64,000 nt of DNA. It comes from Allodiplogaster sudhausi. Taxonomy: Eukaryota > Nematoda > Chromadorea > Rhabditida > Diplogasteridae. Below, piece by piece: positions 16,709 to 29,594 of the stretch (position 1 is its first letter; each line of letters opens with the position of its first letter). The DNA is taken from the NCBI GenBank assembly GCA_945643635.1, contig CALZFC010000006.1, positions 11,890,001-11,954,000 of the forward strand. Direction: 5' to 3'. Below the pieces are notes generated by a model. It was not told the DNA's origin. It saw only the letters and a program-made list of their open reading frames with translations, and ran no database searches. Both the position numbers and the translations under genes were made by a program.

Positions 16709-18998
16709 CTAAAACAGCGATGAATCATTTTGAAACGCGAAGTAGGGAGTAGCAATGGAACTAACAGAGGAAGAAGCAAAGACATGCTGGAGAGACTTCA
16801 GAACATCGGGGTCAGGAGAGACGGCGCGGACTTCCACTCCCATCATCTCGCGATCCGCAAGACGGCGGACAAATCCACTTCCGTTCTCTCTGTTTCTCGA
16901 AGAAGCCTCCGTCACCGCCGAGCCCCTGATCGCTTCTTTCTACAAATATAAATACCTCCTACAATATCATTTGAAAAATATCCCTCTTGACAAACTTCAA
17001 AGAGGAAGATCTCCAAGAAAAATAGAGTAAATTCGTACCGCGGATTCTCGGTGTTCACTGAGAATCTCGGAGCCAATCGACTGAAGGAGAAGCGACAGCA
17101 AAATAGCCTAACAATAAGCAAGAATAGAAGAATAAGCGGAGCGGAAGAGAAGAGAGAGAAGGGAAGCGTACATGCTCAGTGTGAATTGTAATCCAGCGGA
17201 AAGCGTCCTTCGCAGCCAGGAACTCGAACTGGAAGACGAGGGGGTCGACCACCGAAGGCGGCTGTGAGATTCGCCAGATCCGTATACGGGTGGCGCGGTA
17301 GCTGTGGCTCTCGCCGTCCTTCAGCGAAGTCAGAACCAACTGACGACGACCGACCTAGAGGGGGGGGGGGGACGTGGCAGTGGAAGCAACCAGAAAGGAG
17401 ACATAGCGAAAGGAAATGCCAAGCAACCGCAAATAAAATGGAAACCGTCAGGCACTCTAACCTGAAGACGACAAGCAACGGTAAGGTAGTCGTGGCTGGC
17501 TTCCTCCTTGTCATTCAGCACGCACTCGAACTCTCCCAGATGCTCGAATCCGTAGCCCGGAAGCTCGGAGCAAAGTCGAACGTACTGGAAGAATAAAGAA
17601 ACTCGTAGAACCGGGGAAATAGATGGATAAATAAGGAATGAGACCTTGGCAGCGTCCTCTTCCTTTGTCAGACACTCAAGACTTAGTTGGACATCCGCGT
17701 AATCTGTCGTGAGCAGACCTCTTTCTAGTTCGTTCTTAGCCTGCAAATCATCAGTGAAAAAATAACAGGAAAAAGTATAGTATCAATTTCGAAAAAAAAA
17801 TTCCATTGGTAGGGAATAAACTCGGTTCATTAAAAGATAAACTCGGTTCATTAAAAGATAAAGCACAAATATATAGCTGTACGAACTTGTCTGAAGAGAA
17901 GCGTAGCAATGGAGTTATTGACAAGGAGTTTCTCTTGTGTTCTCGTGTCCCAAACACAACGACGGAGCTGCAACTTGTAGAAGAATCCTTTCTCAGCAGC
18001 GGAACGCTGATTCGCCAGTTGCAAGGACACGTACGGAGACTCGAAGTTGCATAACAAACGAACAGCTAGAAAAAAAAATCCCCTGTCTACGCCATGCATA
18101 TTTTGAGTTGCTAAACTAATGAATACTAATAATCCGAAGACAAACAGAATAAAATAAAACTTACGAATCATATCGAAGTCATTTCTATTCTCATGGCGAG
18201 GCTTCACCATAAACAGGCCAAAGTACTCATAAAGCAGATCAAAATCAGCATTGAGCTCATCAGCAAGTAACTTAAAAGTCAAAATACAATCTAACACTTG
18301 CAACCCACATGCAAGTCTCGCCATACCTTAATGATATCTCGAGTGGGCAGCATGACATTACACCGGAGAGGCACCTTGGAACCATCGCCAAGGAACACTT
18401 CGATAGACACGCTACTACTGCTCGGTCGATACGAACCCTGCGAAGACAACAGAGAATGTCTCGAAGTCATGCACAAAAGGAAAGTTCAGCTGACCAGTTG
18501 GAATTCGAGAATATTGCGCTCGACCGGCGAATTGTGCACTATCTCGGACTTCTGCACCACTAAACAGCCAGATTAAGCTGATGACGTGGCTGCAAGATTG
18601 CGATAACCCACACGCCTGCAGATATTTCGCGATTCCTGCTCGCCGTTCATCGAGCGCCGCTCCTTGTAAACGTCCAAATAACTTCTTCGGCGGAAAATCG
18701 GGTAAGCTATGCAAGTGGCCGAATCTCAACAGGAAATATATCATTGGTATTCTTGAAAAAAGACGATTATTTACTGTTTACCTTAATTTGATGCTCTCGG
18801 CAAATCGTAGTAATGCGCTGTAGCGAACGCTGGCGTGGAACCAGCCATTGATGTGTATGTTGTAGGCCTGCAAGCGAGAGCGAATAAGTAATTACCAGAA
18901 GATATTCTCATGAGCTGTGTACTGACAGTGTATTTCGAGACTCCGTCATTCCTCTCTACGAGAGTTTGCGTGCTGGGGACGATTACGTGGATCATCAT
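16709..18998 (-). CDS. snx17: Sorting nexin 17 (PX-FERM-like)
   Basis: SNX17 recognises NPxY/NxxY sorting signals on integrins and LRP1 on endosomes and returns them to the surface with Retriever/Commander. The start is ATG at 18998 ([12 protein letters not shown], like vertebrate MHFSIPET). The PX domain follows: [16 protein letters not shown] (about 18867-18785) and [13 protein letters not shown] (about 18710-18600). The FERM-like module covers [18 protein letters not shown] (about 18400), [12 protein letters not shown] (about 18210), [14 protein letters not shown] (about 18045-17890), [18 protein letters not shown] (about 17740), [15 protein letters not shown] (about 17590-17465), [11 protein letters not shown] with [17 protein letters not shown] (about 17340-17175) and [16 protein letters not shown] (about 17108-17040). 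The C-terminus [12 protein letters not shown] ends at 16709 and parallels the NFAFEGIGDEDL end of vertebrate SNX17. At least eleven exons with short introns. The architecture is complete and the call is secure. Confidence 0.9.
17818..17859. repeat. Two-copy 21-bp tandem repeat in an SNX17 intron
   Basis: The unit AAACTCGGTTCATTAAAAGAT occurs twice with no gap and no mismatch (17818-17838 and 17839-17859). It lies within an intron, between the exons ending near 17888 and starting near 17745. Confidence 0.9.
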
Positions 18999-19922
18999 GT
19001 ACACGACTAGGACAACATGGGCACGCCGCCTCCTTTTCTCAATCCAGGACTATTTGGACAGAACAGGCAACGGTAGAATGGCCAAAGAATCAAAATAAAA
19101 GAGGAAAGGAATGGGTCAAAATCACACAAAACAAAAGAACACTCTCGATATTTCGCGTAATTCACTATTATAAGACACTCAATTACAACACCACCGTGAA
19201 ACAATGACTGCACCCAAAAAAGATCCTCTAACGCCATGGATTCCTACTACGCTGGTTCACATGATTTTTTTTTCAGCGTGTGTGAGTATAGCCTCCACAC
19301 GACTTGAAGCCTCCTAATTTTATCGATAAGGAAACGCCCACATTTAGTTATTTTTAAGAGCTTTCAACTTCATTGCATTATGGTACCATTTAAAGAAAAG
19401 TTCCGGTAAAACTAGTTTTATTGCCGCGCTGCGATGGTTTGATGCAGCAGTAAAATAATAGGAGGAGGTGGATCACCCGTGATGGAAAAGGAAAGAATGA
19501 GTTGAGGGGAACATCAAGCGGAGAGAGATCAAACGAATCGCACCTCATTTTCAGCTAAACTCGATCTAATCTGCAACAGCAACATTATCTACCGTAAGCA
19601 AAATTATATCTACTATTTACAATATACATGTACCAGAAATCAAGGAAAGCATTGAATGCCTATATTATTATTAAAATGGAGTGAACAAATGATGTCACTA
19701 AATTACTCCGGAAAATAGAGACCGATAGAAGAAAGATAAATGATGCACCAGTACCGACAGGCAAATGAGAGACAACGTTTCATGGGTCAATGCACGAAGT
19801 AACCAACAACTGGGATTTATGACAAATTATTACTGTTGGAATAAAGAGTGAGAGAATAAACTTTTCTTTCAACTATTACGAGATGGCATGGGTCAGGAGA
19901 TAAATTGTGAGAGAGAAGAGAG
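18999..19922. other. Intergenic, no gene seen
   Basis: A gap of about 0.9 kb between the SNX17 start and the stop of the receptor kinase-like gene, both on the minus strand. It is AT-rich and has unusually little GA/CT repeat. It probably holds the SNX17 promoter and the 3-prime end of the upstream gene. Confidence 0.5.
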
Positions 19923-22080
19923 TCAGACATATTGAGAGTGTTGAGAGTAGTCATCGAGAGGAGAAGAGAGAGAGGAGAGTCTCTCTGCCATCTCCTCTGC
20001 AGAACGACGTTCTTCTGCCTTGACTGCTAAGCAGACTCTCATCTCTGGCAGCAAGGCTCTCCGCAGTACTCCATCTCTGCAAGGACAATTCCATCTCTGC
20101 TCAGTCCAACTTCTGGCCGCTATCTTCGTCTCATTTTTTATCGCAACAATCACCAAGGTCACTATTTTGTGTCGCGATGTGGTCAATTTAAAATTATATG
20201 CCATGATGAAGTAGGAAAACATTTCCACTGAACGTTAAAATTAGGTTGCAGTCACCATGGCGATTTTGTACCCATCTTCATTTTGTCGCTCAGTTAGATC
20301 AGTAAATAATAAGTAACTGAAAATGCACATATACTTATGACGTACACCCTGGGTGCTCCGCAAGTGAGTTGGTCTAAGTAGTGATCGACGTCCTCCTGAG
20401 AGTCAGGAGGCTGAGGACGACCGAGCCAGAGGGGAGCAGCCACTGAAGCTACTTCCGCCAGCAAACAACCAAACGACCACCTGCAGTGAGCTCATTCTCC
20501 CTCACTCTACGATTACCACCAATCTCCTTGGGACTAACATGTCAGACGCCCGATTGGAAGGCTTTCCCGCCCTGACTTCGGGTGCTTGCCAGGAAAGGCA
20601 GAGGGTCCTCTTCCCTCCTTCCACCGTCTCTTCATTCTCTCTGCAGGCCAGCCCGACATCTCCCAACTTAGCCGACTGGAATCGGGGAGGTCGAAGAGGG
20701 TCCGACCAGCGGAGAGGTAGGAGGACGTTCCGGCACGAGATGTCTCTGTGCACGAAGCCGAAGGAGTGCACTTCACTCTACAATAAAGTCGATTCAGACA
20801 CACCAACAAGTTAATTCATTCCAAAATATAAAGGACACCACCACTACCAGATATCCAAGCAATACTTAAGTCAATTTGAAGACAGCTCGTACAACAGCTG
20901 CGGCGATTTGCGTGCAGAAAGAGAGGAGATAAGGCGCGAGATGTTTCTCTGCCAGGGCGGCCGAGCCAGCCAAGTGAGGAGTCGCCTCTTGGAGGAGGGA
21001 GCGGAGATCTCCGCCCGGACAGAACTCGTAGAACAGACCATCGATGGCCAGGTCAGAGGTGGCAGAGGCAGCCAGGAGGGACACCAGCAGAGAGGGAGAG
21101 CCATCCCGGCGGAGGCAGATCGACTGAGCTGCCTCCAACTCACGCTTCAGGTCTGTCGGGTCATCTGTAAGAGGGATGGAGAGACAGAGAGGGCGAAAGA
21201 GGACTAGAGAGAGACAGAGAAATAGAGCGAGAGGGAGAGAGAGTGGCGATGAGAGAAGAGGACAAAGAAAGCGCACTGAATTTCTTGAGAGCAGCAGTGG
21301 CCCGAGTGCGGGGGAAGCTCACTCTGTAGACTGCACCGAATCTGCCCTGCCCAACTCTCTGGTGGATAGCAAAGGATGACCTGAAGGTCTTAAGTAAAAT
21401 ATCCTTATGTGAGGAAACTGCTCCGGAAAGAATAAAGCTTTCAAAGACAAACATGTAGATTGGAACATCGCCAATCATGTCTTCGGGTGGAGGAAGAGCA
21501 GCGAGGAGGCCGGACAGCTGAAGAAACGACCGATCAAGGGAAGGAAGGTATGTAAAGTGAGAACCTGTTCTTCGCCCGGCTCCTTGAGTTCACAGACGGC
21601 ATAGCCATCATCAGAATGTCTCCGAAGGGTGGCGACGGCGGGAGTGTGCGGGGCGGACCCCCCTCCGTGCCACTTTCCATGTCGGTACACCCCTCGGGGT
21701 GCCTCAACCGCCCCCTCTCTTCTCAGGGTGGAGCAGTGAGTGAGATATCGCTGCTGTTTGCTCGCGCTCCGTTGGGCATTCTCCACTGAACAACATCTTT
21801 CTTTACAACTCAGGTTTAAAATCCTATCGTTAAACCATTTGTACCCATGTGCATTACATTGCAGACCGCTAAACTTGTACCGAAAGAAGAAAAAACAAAA
21901 CCCATAAAAGAATTTTGAAATGAAAGACAACCTTCAAAGAGAGAGGATATTATTGTAGGGTGATACTTCTTGAGAGTTGCACGAGCAGCTTCTCTGTTAG
22001 AACGATGGTGACGGTAGACCAGCAGGCCAAGTAGAAGAAGGACTCCGGCTAGTAGGCATGCCGACCAAAAGAGGACGCCC

Positions 22081-22118
<38 letters not shown>

Positions 22119-23007
22119 AGGAAAGTGAGAGGGAGAGAGAGAGAGAGAAGGGAGAGTGAGAAGGTGAGTGCGGACCTGAGTGACAGTAGAGTGTGATTGG
22201 ATGGAGTGAGCCTCAGTGGTGGCGACGGCCGAGCTGACAACTGAAACGGGCCGGGAACGGCGATTGCGAGCGTCGATGACAAGCAACTCAGCAGTGTAAT
22301 CACACTCAGAAGAAGGCACGCGAACCAGAGCAGAGTTCAGATGCTGAATCAATGAGATTCCTTTCTCTCTTCACTCTCAACAATCACCAACCCCTTGAAT
22401 GATTCTTCTGGAAGCAACAGCTTTCTGGCAGTTTCTGTCCACCGATCCGGGCAGACTGGATACGACAAGAAGAAAGTGAACAGAAGGAGCAGAGGGATTT
22501 GCCCGACCATTGTCCCAGGCCACCACTGCAGTCTCCGATGAATTCCAAGTCCAGGTCAGAGAAGCAACCGCTGGTGGAGCTGAAGATCTTCTTTTTCATC
22601 ACTTTTATTTCTAATCTCCGCTCCACAATCATCCAAAATTAATCATGTATGACGCGACTGTTTGACAAATCCCTCTTCCGCCAATTGCCTGGAAATCTTC
22701 ATTCACCGACGGATAAAACAGAAGGAACAGATCTTCCACGCTTCTCGTTCTCTCTATCTCACTCTTTCATTTTCAAGCCCCATTCTCTCTCTCTCTCTCA
22801 CTCCTTCACTCTCCCTCTCTCTCTCTCACTCTCCATCCTTCTGCTCTCTTTCGGATGTCCGTATGACACATGTGATGTGAATAGTTAGAGGAGATGTAGA
22901 ATGAGAGAGGACATGGAAGAGTGGGCGAGAAAGGGGCGATGGCTTCATAAGACGGTCAATTAAAGGGTGAAGGGGATTGCGAGAAGAGTGACGAGAGAAG
23001 GCAGATG

Positions 23008-23040
<33 letters not shown>

Positions 23041-25134
23041 ACTTTCCATGTATGCGGTTAAACATGAGAGTGGGATAAATGGAAGCTGACTAAAAGTGGT
23101 GGAGGGCGCGTCCCTCTGGCAGCCTTCTCAACACGAAGCGAAGCCAGCAAAACCAAGATCAGATAAAAACGAGACTGGACAAAATGAGACACCAAAAGCC
23201 GCAGCTGAGTAATTGATATTAGGAGAGGCAGATGGGAGAACACGACAGCTGAGATTGAGAGAGAGAAAGAGTGAGAGAGAGAGAGAGAGAGATAGTGCGA
23301 GAGAGAGAAGGAGAGGGAGAGAGAGAGAAAAGAATAAAAAGTAAGAGAGAACATGGAAGCAATTGTGTGGGAAATAAGGACGGCAGGAGTGAATGAGTGA
23401 GAGATTGAATGAGTGCGAGAGTGAATGACAGACACGGAGAACGAGATTGGCAGACGTAATAAAAAAAGGAAGCATGTAGATAAAAAAATGAATAACGGTT
23501 ATTTGAAACAAGAGACAATAAAATAGGCTTAATCTCGCCAAAGTGTGTAGACATCGAGGCTCTTTCACCCAAATGTATAGAAAAACAAAACACATCCAGC
23601 ACCCTCAACGGTTGAAATTATAGTTATGGAGAAGGGTTCTGATTTGTGATGCTAGAATGAGGGTGGAGAGGAGAGAGAGAGAGAGATACCGTAGTGCTCG
23701 CTGTTCAATCTAACAGAATTACTATCCCCTTTCTATCTAAATGCAAGGCTTTCTCATGAGAGGCTTTAATATACGCTGCGTGGTCACATCATCTGATTCA
23801 ATGGTGTAATAATTATTATAAGAGACAGTGAGCGAGAGAATGACTGACGGCAGAAGAGAGGGTCGTCGACGAGTGCAGTGCAAGGAAAAGTGGCAAGATG
23901 CAGAGTGGTGACTTGTCCCTCCTCTCCTCCCTCCTCCCGCAGATCCACTCTGTAGTTCTGCTCAAATTGAAGCCTTCGCAAGTACACCGAGCGAGTCTCA
24001 TCCTCAAACAGGGCTAGTTGTTGAAATGGCATATTTTGGCTCTCATTCCTTTTCACTGGTATTTCTTGCTAAAGAATTCCAGTTCATTTCCATTAAAATT
24101 TCTGAACCATTGGTACTCGATTTAATAACTATTACTCACACTACTGGCAGCAATAAACGGTGGGTTGAATCACTTGAGAGAAGTCTAACCAATTCGAAGG
24201 GATGAGACAGAGAATGGTCCAGATCTTCCGACTCGGAAGTGGCACGGATGGAGAGAGCGCAGACGGGCAGAGTGCCTCTCGGCCACTCCAACAGCAGTCG
24301 CACTGCCGCTTGCGCGTCCAGCCATACCTGCGGAGACCAGTCAAAATTTCTTCTCCTTTCCTCTCCCTCACCTGCTTCTCCACAGTCATTGAGATGGCCG
24401 ATGCTTCTATCGGCTGTAGAAGTTGCTCTACCGTCCACACATCACTAATAACCTCAAGAATATTAGTAAAGAACCATTTGATCCGAATCCCTCCTTCCAC
24501 AGCATGTAAAGAGTTCCCTTCAAAATACCACCTCTCCCACAGCTCCTTGGTCGCTGACTGCGAGCACGCGAAAACGAATCCGTTGAGTTGTTGAGAGGGT
24601 GGAAAGTGGCAGAGAGACATCCACACGTGTAGAGAAAGACTGAAGTACAGCCAAAAAAGTAATCCCAAGCAGCAACTGCGTTTCCCTTGCCTTCTCCTGC
24701 TCTCCCTACACTTATCACTCTCCTTCCACTCTGTACGCTTCTCCAGTAATAAGCGTGTGAACCGAAACGAGAAGCTCAACTCTCGGCTTTGGATAGCTGG
24801 CATTTGTCGTGGGACTTGTCACACTCCATTCATCCTTCTCTCCCTTTGGAAGTGCTCAGATGCCTCATTCAGATTGCACCACGAACTTGACGCACCGCGC
24901 ACACACAAGAAAAGCTGCCTCTACCAGTCAATGCTAATTAATTGAGGCACAAGGGAACAGATGAGAAGGCAGCAGTGCTATTACGAAAGGGGAAGAAAGG
25001 GGAAGAAAGAGAAGAAAGAGAACAGGTCTAACAATAGGATGGAGAGCGAGAGAGCGCGCGAGAGAGAAGAGAGAGAGAGAGCGCGAGAGAGAAAAAGAGA
25101 GAGAGAGCGAGAGAGAAAGAGCGAGAGAAAGAGC

Positions 25135-25171
<37 letters not shown>

Positions 25172-25630
25172 GTAGAGGGAAACGGAACATCAGAGAAAGG
25201 GTACAGCGTTCGGCAAGATAAACGTACATGCAGAGAAAGGAGTTGTTCTTCTCCGGAAGAAGCATTGATGACTTGGACGAAAAAGTCAAAGAAGTCTTCG
25301 TCAGCCAAGGGATCCGTCACGAGACTCAGACTGATGTTCACGACGGCACTCGTTGTGTTCGTGTCACTCGGTTGGCGAATGCAAAGGGGGGAGATGGCTT
25401 TGAGCGGAGAAGCCACTGCAAATAAACATCTCGGAGTGGAAGAAGTTTATAAACTAGAGAAGAAGACGAACTGCTGGGAGTAGAAGGAGACGCGGAGGAA
25501 GAAGCAGAGATCGAGTGATGGAAGAGTCGCCCCGCTTGGATGGATTCCGACTGAAGATCATCGAAACCAGCCAAACCATAGCAGCCAATCTTGCACTAAA
25601 TGCCAACTTATGCCTCAGGGTGTACATCAT
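19923..25630 (-). CDS. Receptor tyrosine kinase-like protein with a DVG motif
   Basis: Single-pass receptor with a C-terminal protein kinase domain. The start is placed at ATG 25630, where MMYTLRHKLAFSARL leads a hydrophobic signal-like segment. Ectodomain exons include about 25415-25228, 24590-24370, 24320-24140, 24020-23845 and 22600-22395; the last has WTWNSSETAVVAWDNGRANP, which looks like a fibronectin III strand pattern. The transmembrane helix is VLFWSACLLAGVLLLLGLLV (about 22080-22020), followed by basic RHHRSNREAAR and a juxtamembrane region (21960-21480). Kinase motifs: glycine loop VGQGRFGAVYR and ALKKF (about 21375-21280), alpha-C RELEAAQSI (about 21150), hinge YEFCPGGDL, catalytic HRDISCRNVLL (about 20750), KLGDVGLA, WQAPEV (about 20590), then WSFGCLLAEVAS (about 20480). 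The stop is at 19923 after a helical end. The metal-binding Asp, HRD Asp, Asn and Lys are all present, so it may be active despite DVG replacing DFG. The HRDxxxRN form favours a tyrosine kinase, but I cannot place the subfamily. Upstream exon joins are uncertain. Confidence 0.75.
25050..25175. repeat. Compound GA microsatellite in a receptor-kinase intron
   Basis: GA-rich tract with GCGA and AAAGA variants, read as CT on the coding strand. It occupies an intron of the receptor kinase-like gene. Confidence 0.9.
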
Positions 25631-26086
25631 GTTTCTTTCTTCTCCTAATTTAGCAAGGGACAAAGAACGAATGAGAGTACGGTGACTACCCGGCCATCAA
25701 CATGTTTTGGCCCCATCACAGGACATGCAATCATCGCAAAAATGAGCGATAAGAAAACAGCGTTCAAAGGGCGCGAGAAAATATTTGAATCCCTGAAAAG
25801 AAGCAAAATCACAACTTCCCTTGTTCTCCCAACCGATCCCGCCAGCAGAGAGAAAGATCGGCAGATTGATAAGAATTTGGCAAAACAAAGAAAAGACAGA
25901 CATAGCAGAATCGAAAAAAAATTCAGTGAAAATGTGAAAGATGAAAAAGATAAAGACAAAATTTCCAAGCGTACTTGAGGAAGAATGAGAACAATTAATG
26001 AAGAACAAAATCGCATAAGAATATACAAAAAAAGCTTAAACCTTGTCGCTAAAGCTGTATATGGCGGAAAATGTATAACTGAGGAC

Positions 26087-26413
26087 CTATTTTACACTAT
26101 TCCTACAGGAAAGCTTGATACAAACATATGAAACGTACGAAAACGAAGGTTGTAGTATTGACAAGAGGCTCGGAGACGGTTCTCTGGTCGTTGAGGAGGC
26201 GACTCTGCTTCGGAGAGAACTGAAATAGCATCCATGGTCACATTTGATCTGCATACACGTCAGGTAAGATCTACAGGAAGAGAAAGTTGAGAAGCATCGT
26301 CTGAGATGGCTAACCTTGCTAGCACACTTGTGATGGCATTGTCCCTTCTGGAAGTCGTTGAGAGAGGAAGAGAAGGCGGCTGCCATGAGAAGGAGCACGA
26401 GAAGGAGCAGCAT
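26087..26413 (-). CDS. Small secreted cysteine-containing protein (candidate)
   Basis: A short two-exon model. Exon 1 (26413-26315, 33 codons) opens MLLLLVLLLMAAAFSSS, a good signal peptide, followed by QCHHKCASK. A phase-0 intron with GTTAGC donor and TATGCAG acceptor leads to exon 2 (26248-26087) with IKCDHGC and a Ser/Thr-rich tail. Total about 86 residues. The four cysteines form two C-x3-C pairs, the spacing of a helical hairpin (alpha-hairpinin-like) fold; this is inference from spacing alone. A nearer acceptor at 26271 would shift the frame and stop early. No homologue is recognised, and the model is flanked by microsatellites, so it could be fortuitous. Confidence 0.4.
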   Translation of the reverse strand: MLLLLVLLLMAAAFSSSLNDFQKGQCHHKCASKVSHLRRCFSTFSSCRSYLTCMQIKCDHGCYFSSLRSRVASSTTREPSPSLLSILQPSFSYVSYVCIKLSCRNSVK

Positions 26414-26484
26414 CGCAGTGCTGCTCCACCACCACCACCGGATACCTCCCCAGCTCGCTGATAAAGCCCGCCAGCAAACTGATC

Positions 26485-26524
<40 letters not shown>

Positions 26525-26629
26525 CAGAAAGAGGGAGAGAGAGAGAGCTCTCCTCTCTGCCAGCCGTCTCCGCCCTTTCTGATGCGCGGCCTCGCCTAAG
26601 GCACGAAGCTTTACATACACTATGCAAAT

Positions 26630-26639
26630 CTCGAGCTAT

Positions 26640-26674
<35 letters not shown>

Positions 26675-27264
26675 AAGGGGCAACTACTTATTCTCTGGGG
26701 GAGGAGCCAAAACTACTACGGACGACAATGGTAGAGTGAATCACAGGGAGCAAAAAGGAAGCGGGAAGTGGGAGAAATGAGAAGGCGGCAGAGTGTGGTG
26801 TTTCAAGGCAAGTGAGAGATCGAGGAGAAGGAATAAGAGAAATAAAGAGGATGAAATTTGAAGGGTCAGAGAAACTGAGAATTCATATGCCTTGAGGCCT
26901 GATGGTGGTGACTAAAGGCCGGATACTCTGCAGAGAAAAAGAGAAAGAGTGAGAGAGAAGAGGGAAGAGAAGAGCGAGAGTGAAACAGAAAATGAGAGAG
27001 ACTGAGGGTGGGAGTGAGAATAGGAAGCTAAGACGCAATCAGTTAGCATCTACCCCAATAATGGCATTAAACGCGCTTGTTTTTGGTCACTCCGGAACAA
27101 GGGCGAGAAGAGGATAGAGAGAGAGTAGAGAGAGAAGGAGAACGAGAGAAGCAGAGAACATGTTTGATTGGAACAGAGATATAGAGATAACGCATACGAC
27201 CACAGCTGAAATTGCGAAAGAAAAGAGAACAAAGAAGTGGCGAAGGGGCAGAGGGGAAGAGTTA

Positions 27265-27297
<33 letters not shown>

Positions 27298-27465
27298 GAG
27301 AGAGAGAAATCGAAAGAGAGATAATGGGACATGCAGAGAAGGGGAGAAGGACGATTGGTCGGTCGACTGCCACTGCCATAGATGCCGCTAACAAGAGGAG
27401 ATCATGGAGTGGCCCGTTCCAGAATGACTCATTCACACCCAGCTGCTCTCAAGCAGTGCAGAACC

Positions 27466-27496
<31 letters not shown>

Positions 27497-28151
27497 TCTC
27501 TCTCTCTCTCTCCATCTCCCGCTCCTTCCCTCACTGGTTGTATTCTTTTTATCCCTAAAGTCTCGACCCTTATTCTATCTCTCCGCTATCTCTCATTGCT
27601 GGTCTTGCCTAAGAAGGATCAAAATACACATCTTACCGGTATTACTGGCCTCATTAGACGGGCATAGGCTGGGTTCGAAGCATCTTCTTGAGGAAGCCCT
27701 TACCTTTCTCGCTTTCTCTACTTTGGCTCCCGTTCTCTCCCTTATGGACAGCCGGTAATAAGTGATGGTGGATTTCCTCTGGGGATGACTGCCTCTCTCC
27801 AATCATCCCAGTCATCCGAAATGCAAAACACGGTTGCCCATATGGTCCAGGTCATTAAAGCAAACGGCGGCTGGACCGAGTAAATGACTAAAGAGAGATT
27901 AGCTGTGAGAGAGTGTGCATAGAACAGCAGGAGAGATTGAGAGAGAGTGAGAGAGAGAATGAGAGAGAGAGAGGTGGGGGAGGGAGAAAGTCAGAGAAGG
28001 CAAGCAAAAGTAGAAGATTAAACGATGAAGCCGTGCAGGGACAGCAATAACAGAGTGCACTGGGTAAACGCCATGCATTAGATGATCTACCGCTCTTCTC
28101 GCTCTCACTTCTATTCCACCATTCTCTCTCTCCTCCTCTCTCTCCCTCCCC

Positions 28152-28183
<32 letters not shown>

Positions 28184-28395
28184 GGTTACTTCATACCTAG
28201 GTCAATACCGTTCTTCTTCTCACTTCTACTTTGGCATACGCAATTTATAGTTCTCGCATCAGATCTCACAATTTCTCCATTTTCTCAACCGGCCTTTTCC
28301 ATTCTCCCTCATTCCGTCCCCTTCTTTCTCATCCTCTCTCTCTCCTTTCTCCATCTCCATCTCAATCTTTCTCTCTCTCCTCTCTCTCCCTCTCT

Positions 28396-28442
<47 letters not shown>

Positions 28443-29319
28443 CCTTCCTTCTCTCTTCCTTTCTTACCTTGTCACTTTGACGGTCCATTCCATTTTGTCC
28501 ATTTGCTCGTGCTCTTCCTCACCTTCGACAGGAAGAAAGACATTTCTCAATCCAAACGGAGAATCGCGTGGAGTAGAAGAAAATGACTCTACCGGTAGAT
28601 GGAGGGAAGGGTTGAAAGAAGAGAAAGGAAACTAACAAGAAATTGAGAAAAGAGAAGCAGGGACAAGGGAGAATGGAGAGAAAGAGAAGATTGAACACGA
28701 TAGCAAGAAGTGAAGAAAGAAGAGTCCAAGCTTTCCCACCTTTGAAGTCTTCCGAGTATTCCAGAGTAGAGAACCAACGGAATTTAAGGAAATGGAAGTC
28801 TTTTCTCGGAAGAAACTGTCTAGAGTTAGAAAGCTGCTAAAAGGACAGGATAGGGCAGAGAGGTTTTATGATAGGGAAATGAAGTGAGCGTGGAGATGAG
28901 GAGAATTGTGGAGGACGGAAGGCACTTGGCCCGTGAAAACATACCAACGCAGTGTTCTGCCAACCCCGTGCACCGGCTGTCATTACCGGCTCATTCTGAA
29001 AGAAGTCGAGGAATGGAAGAGAGAGAGAGAGAGAGAACAGACAGTTCGACAGGTGGGCAGTGAGCACGAAAGATGTGAGGGAGAGTGAGAGAGATATAGA
29101 GAAAAAAGATAGAAAGTAGCTATAGTCATTGTCTTGCGTGACTCGTCAGCTCAGAATGCCCGGAAGCAAAAAGAAGAGACAAGGCCTGCAACAGCAGCCA
29201 CTGCAGCATGCCTCCGGTCGCGACTTATAATTACTATCGTGTGTGAAGTGGTGAGAGGGAGAGAGAGAGAGAGAAAGAGAGACAGAGAGACAGAGAGAGA
29301 AACACAGAGAGAGAGCGAG

Positions 29320-29361
<42 letters not shown>

Positions 29362-29548
29362 GAAATGGGTTGTCGGGTAAGTAACTCTTCATTCCAAGTC
29401 ACCGCAGCGCCAGGGTCGAGAAACCAGCAAGTGCTAAGAAAGAGAGAGGTGTAAGAGGAAGAGAAGATTCATTCAGATGCGCATGTTGTAGAAAATGCAT
29501 GGGAAATGGAGAAAGGGTGCAGGAGAGGGAGAGAGTGAAAGAGACTAT

Positions 29549-29594
<46 letters not shown>

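Noticed and set aside
25682..25978. 98-residue lysine-rich plus-strand frame opposite the 5-prime flank of the receptor kinase gene
   Set aside because: It opens with GTG, the first ATG is 20 codons in, it has no family resemblance, and it lies just upstream of the minus-strand receptor gene. Weak chance coding cannot be excluded, so no gene is called.
29147..29230. Short plus-strand ATG frame MPGSKKKRQGLQQQ
   Set aside because: Only 24 codons, flanked by repeats and without splice or homology support.
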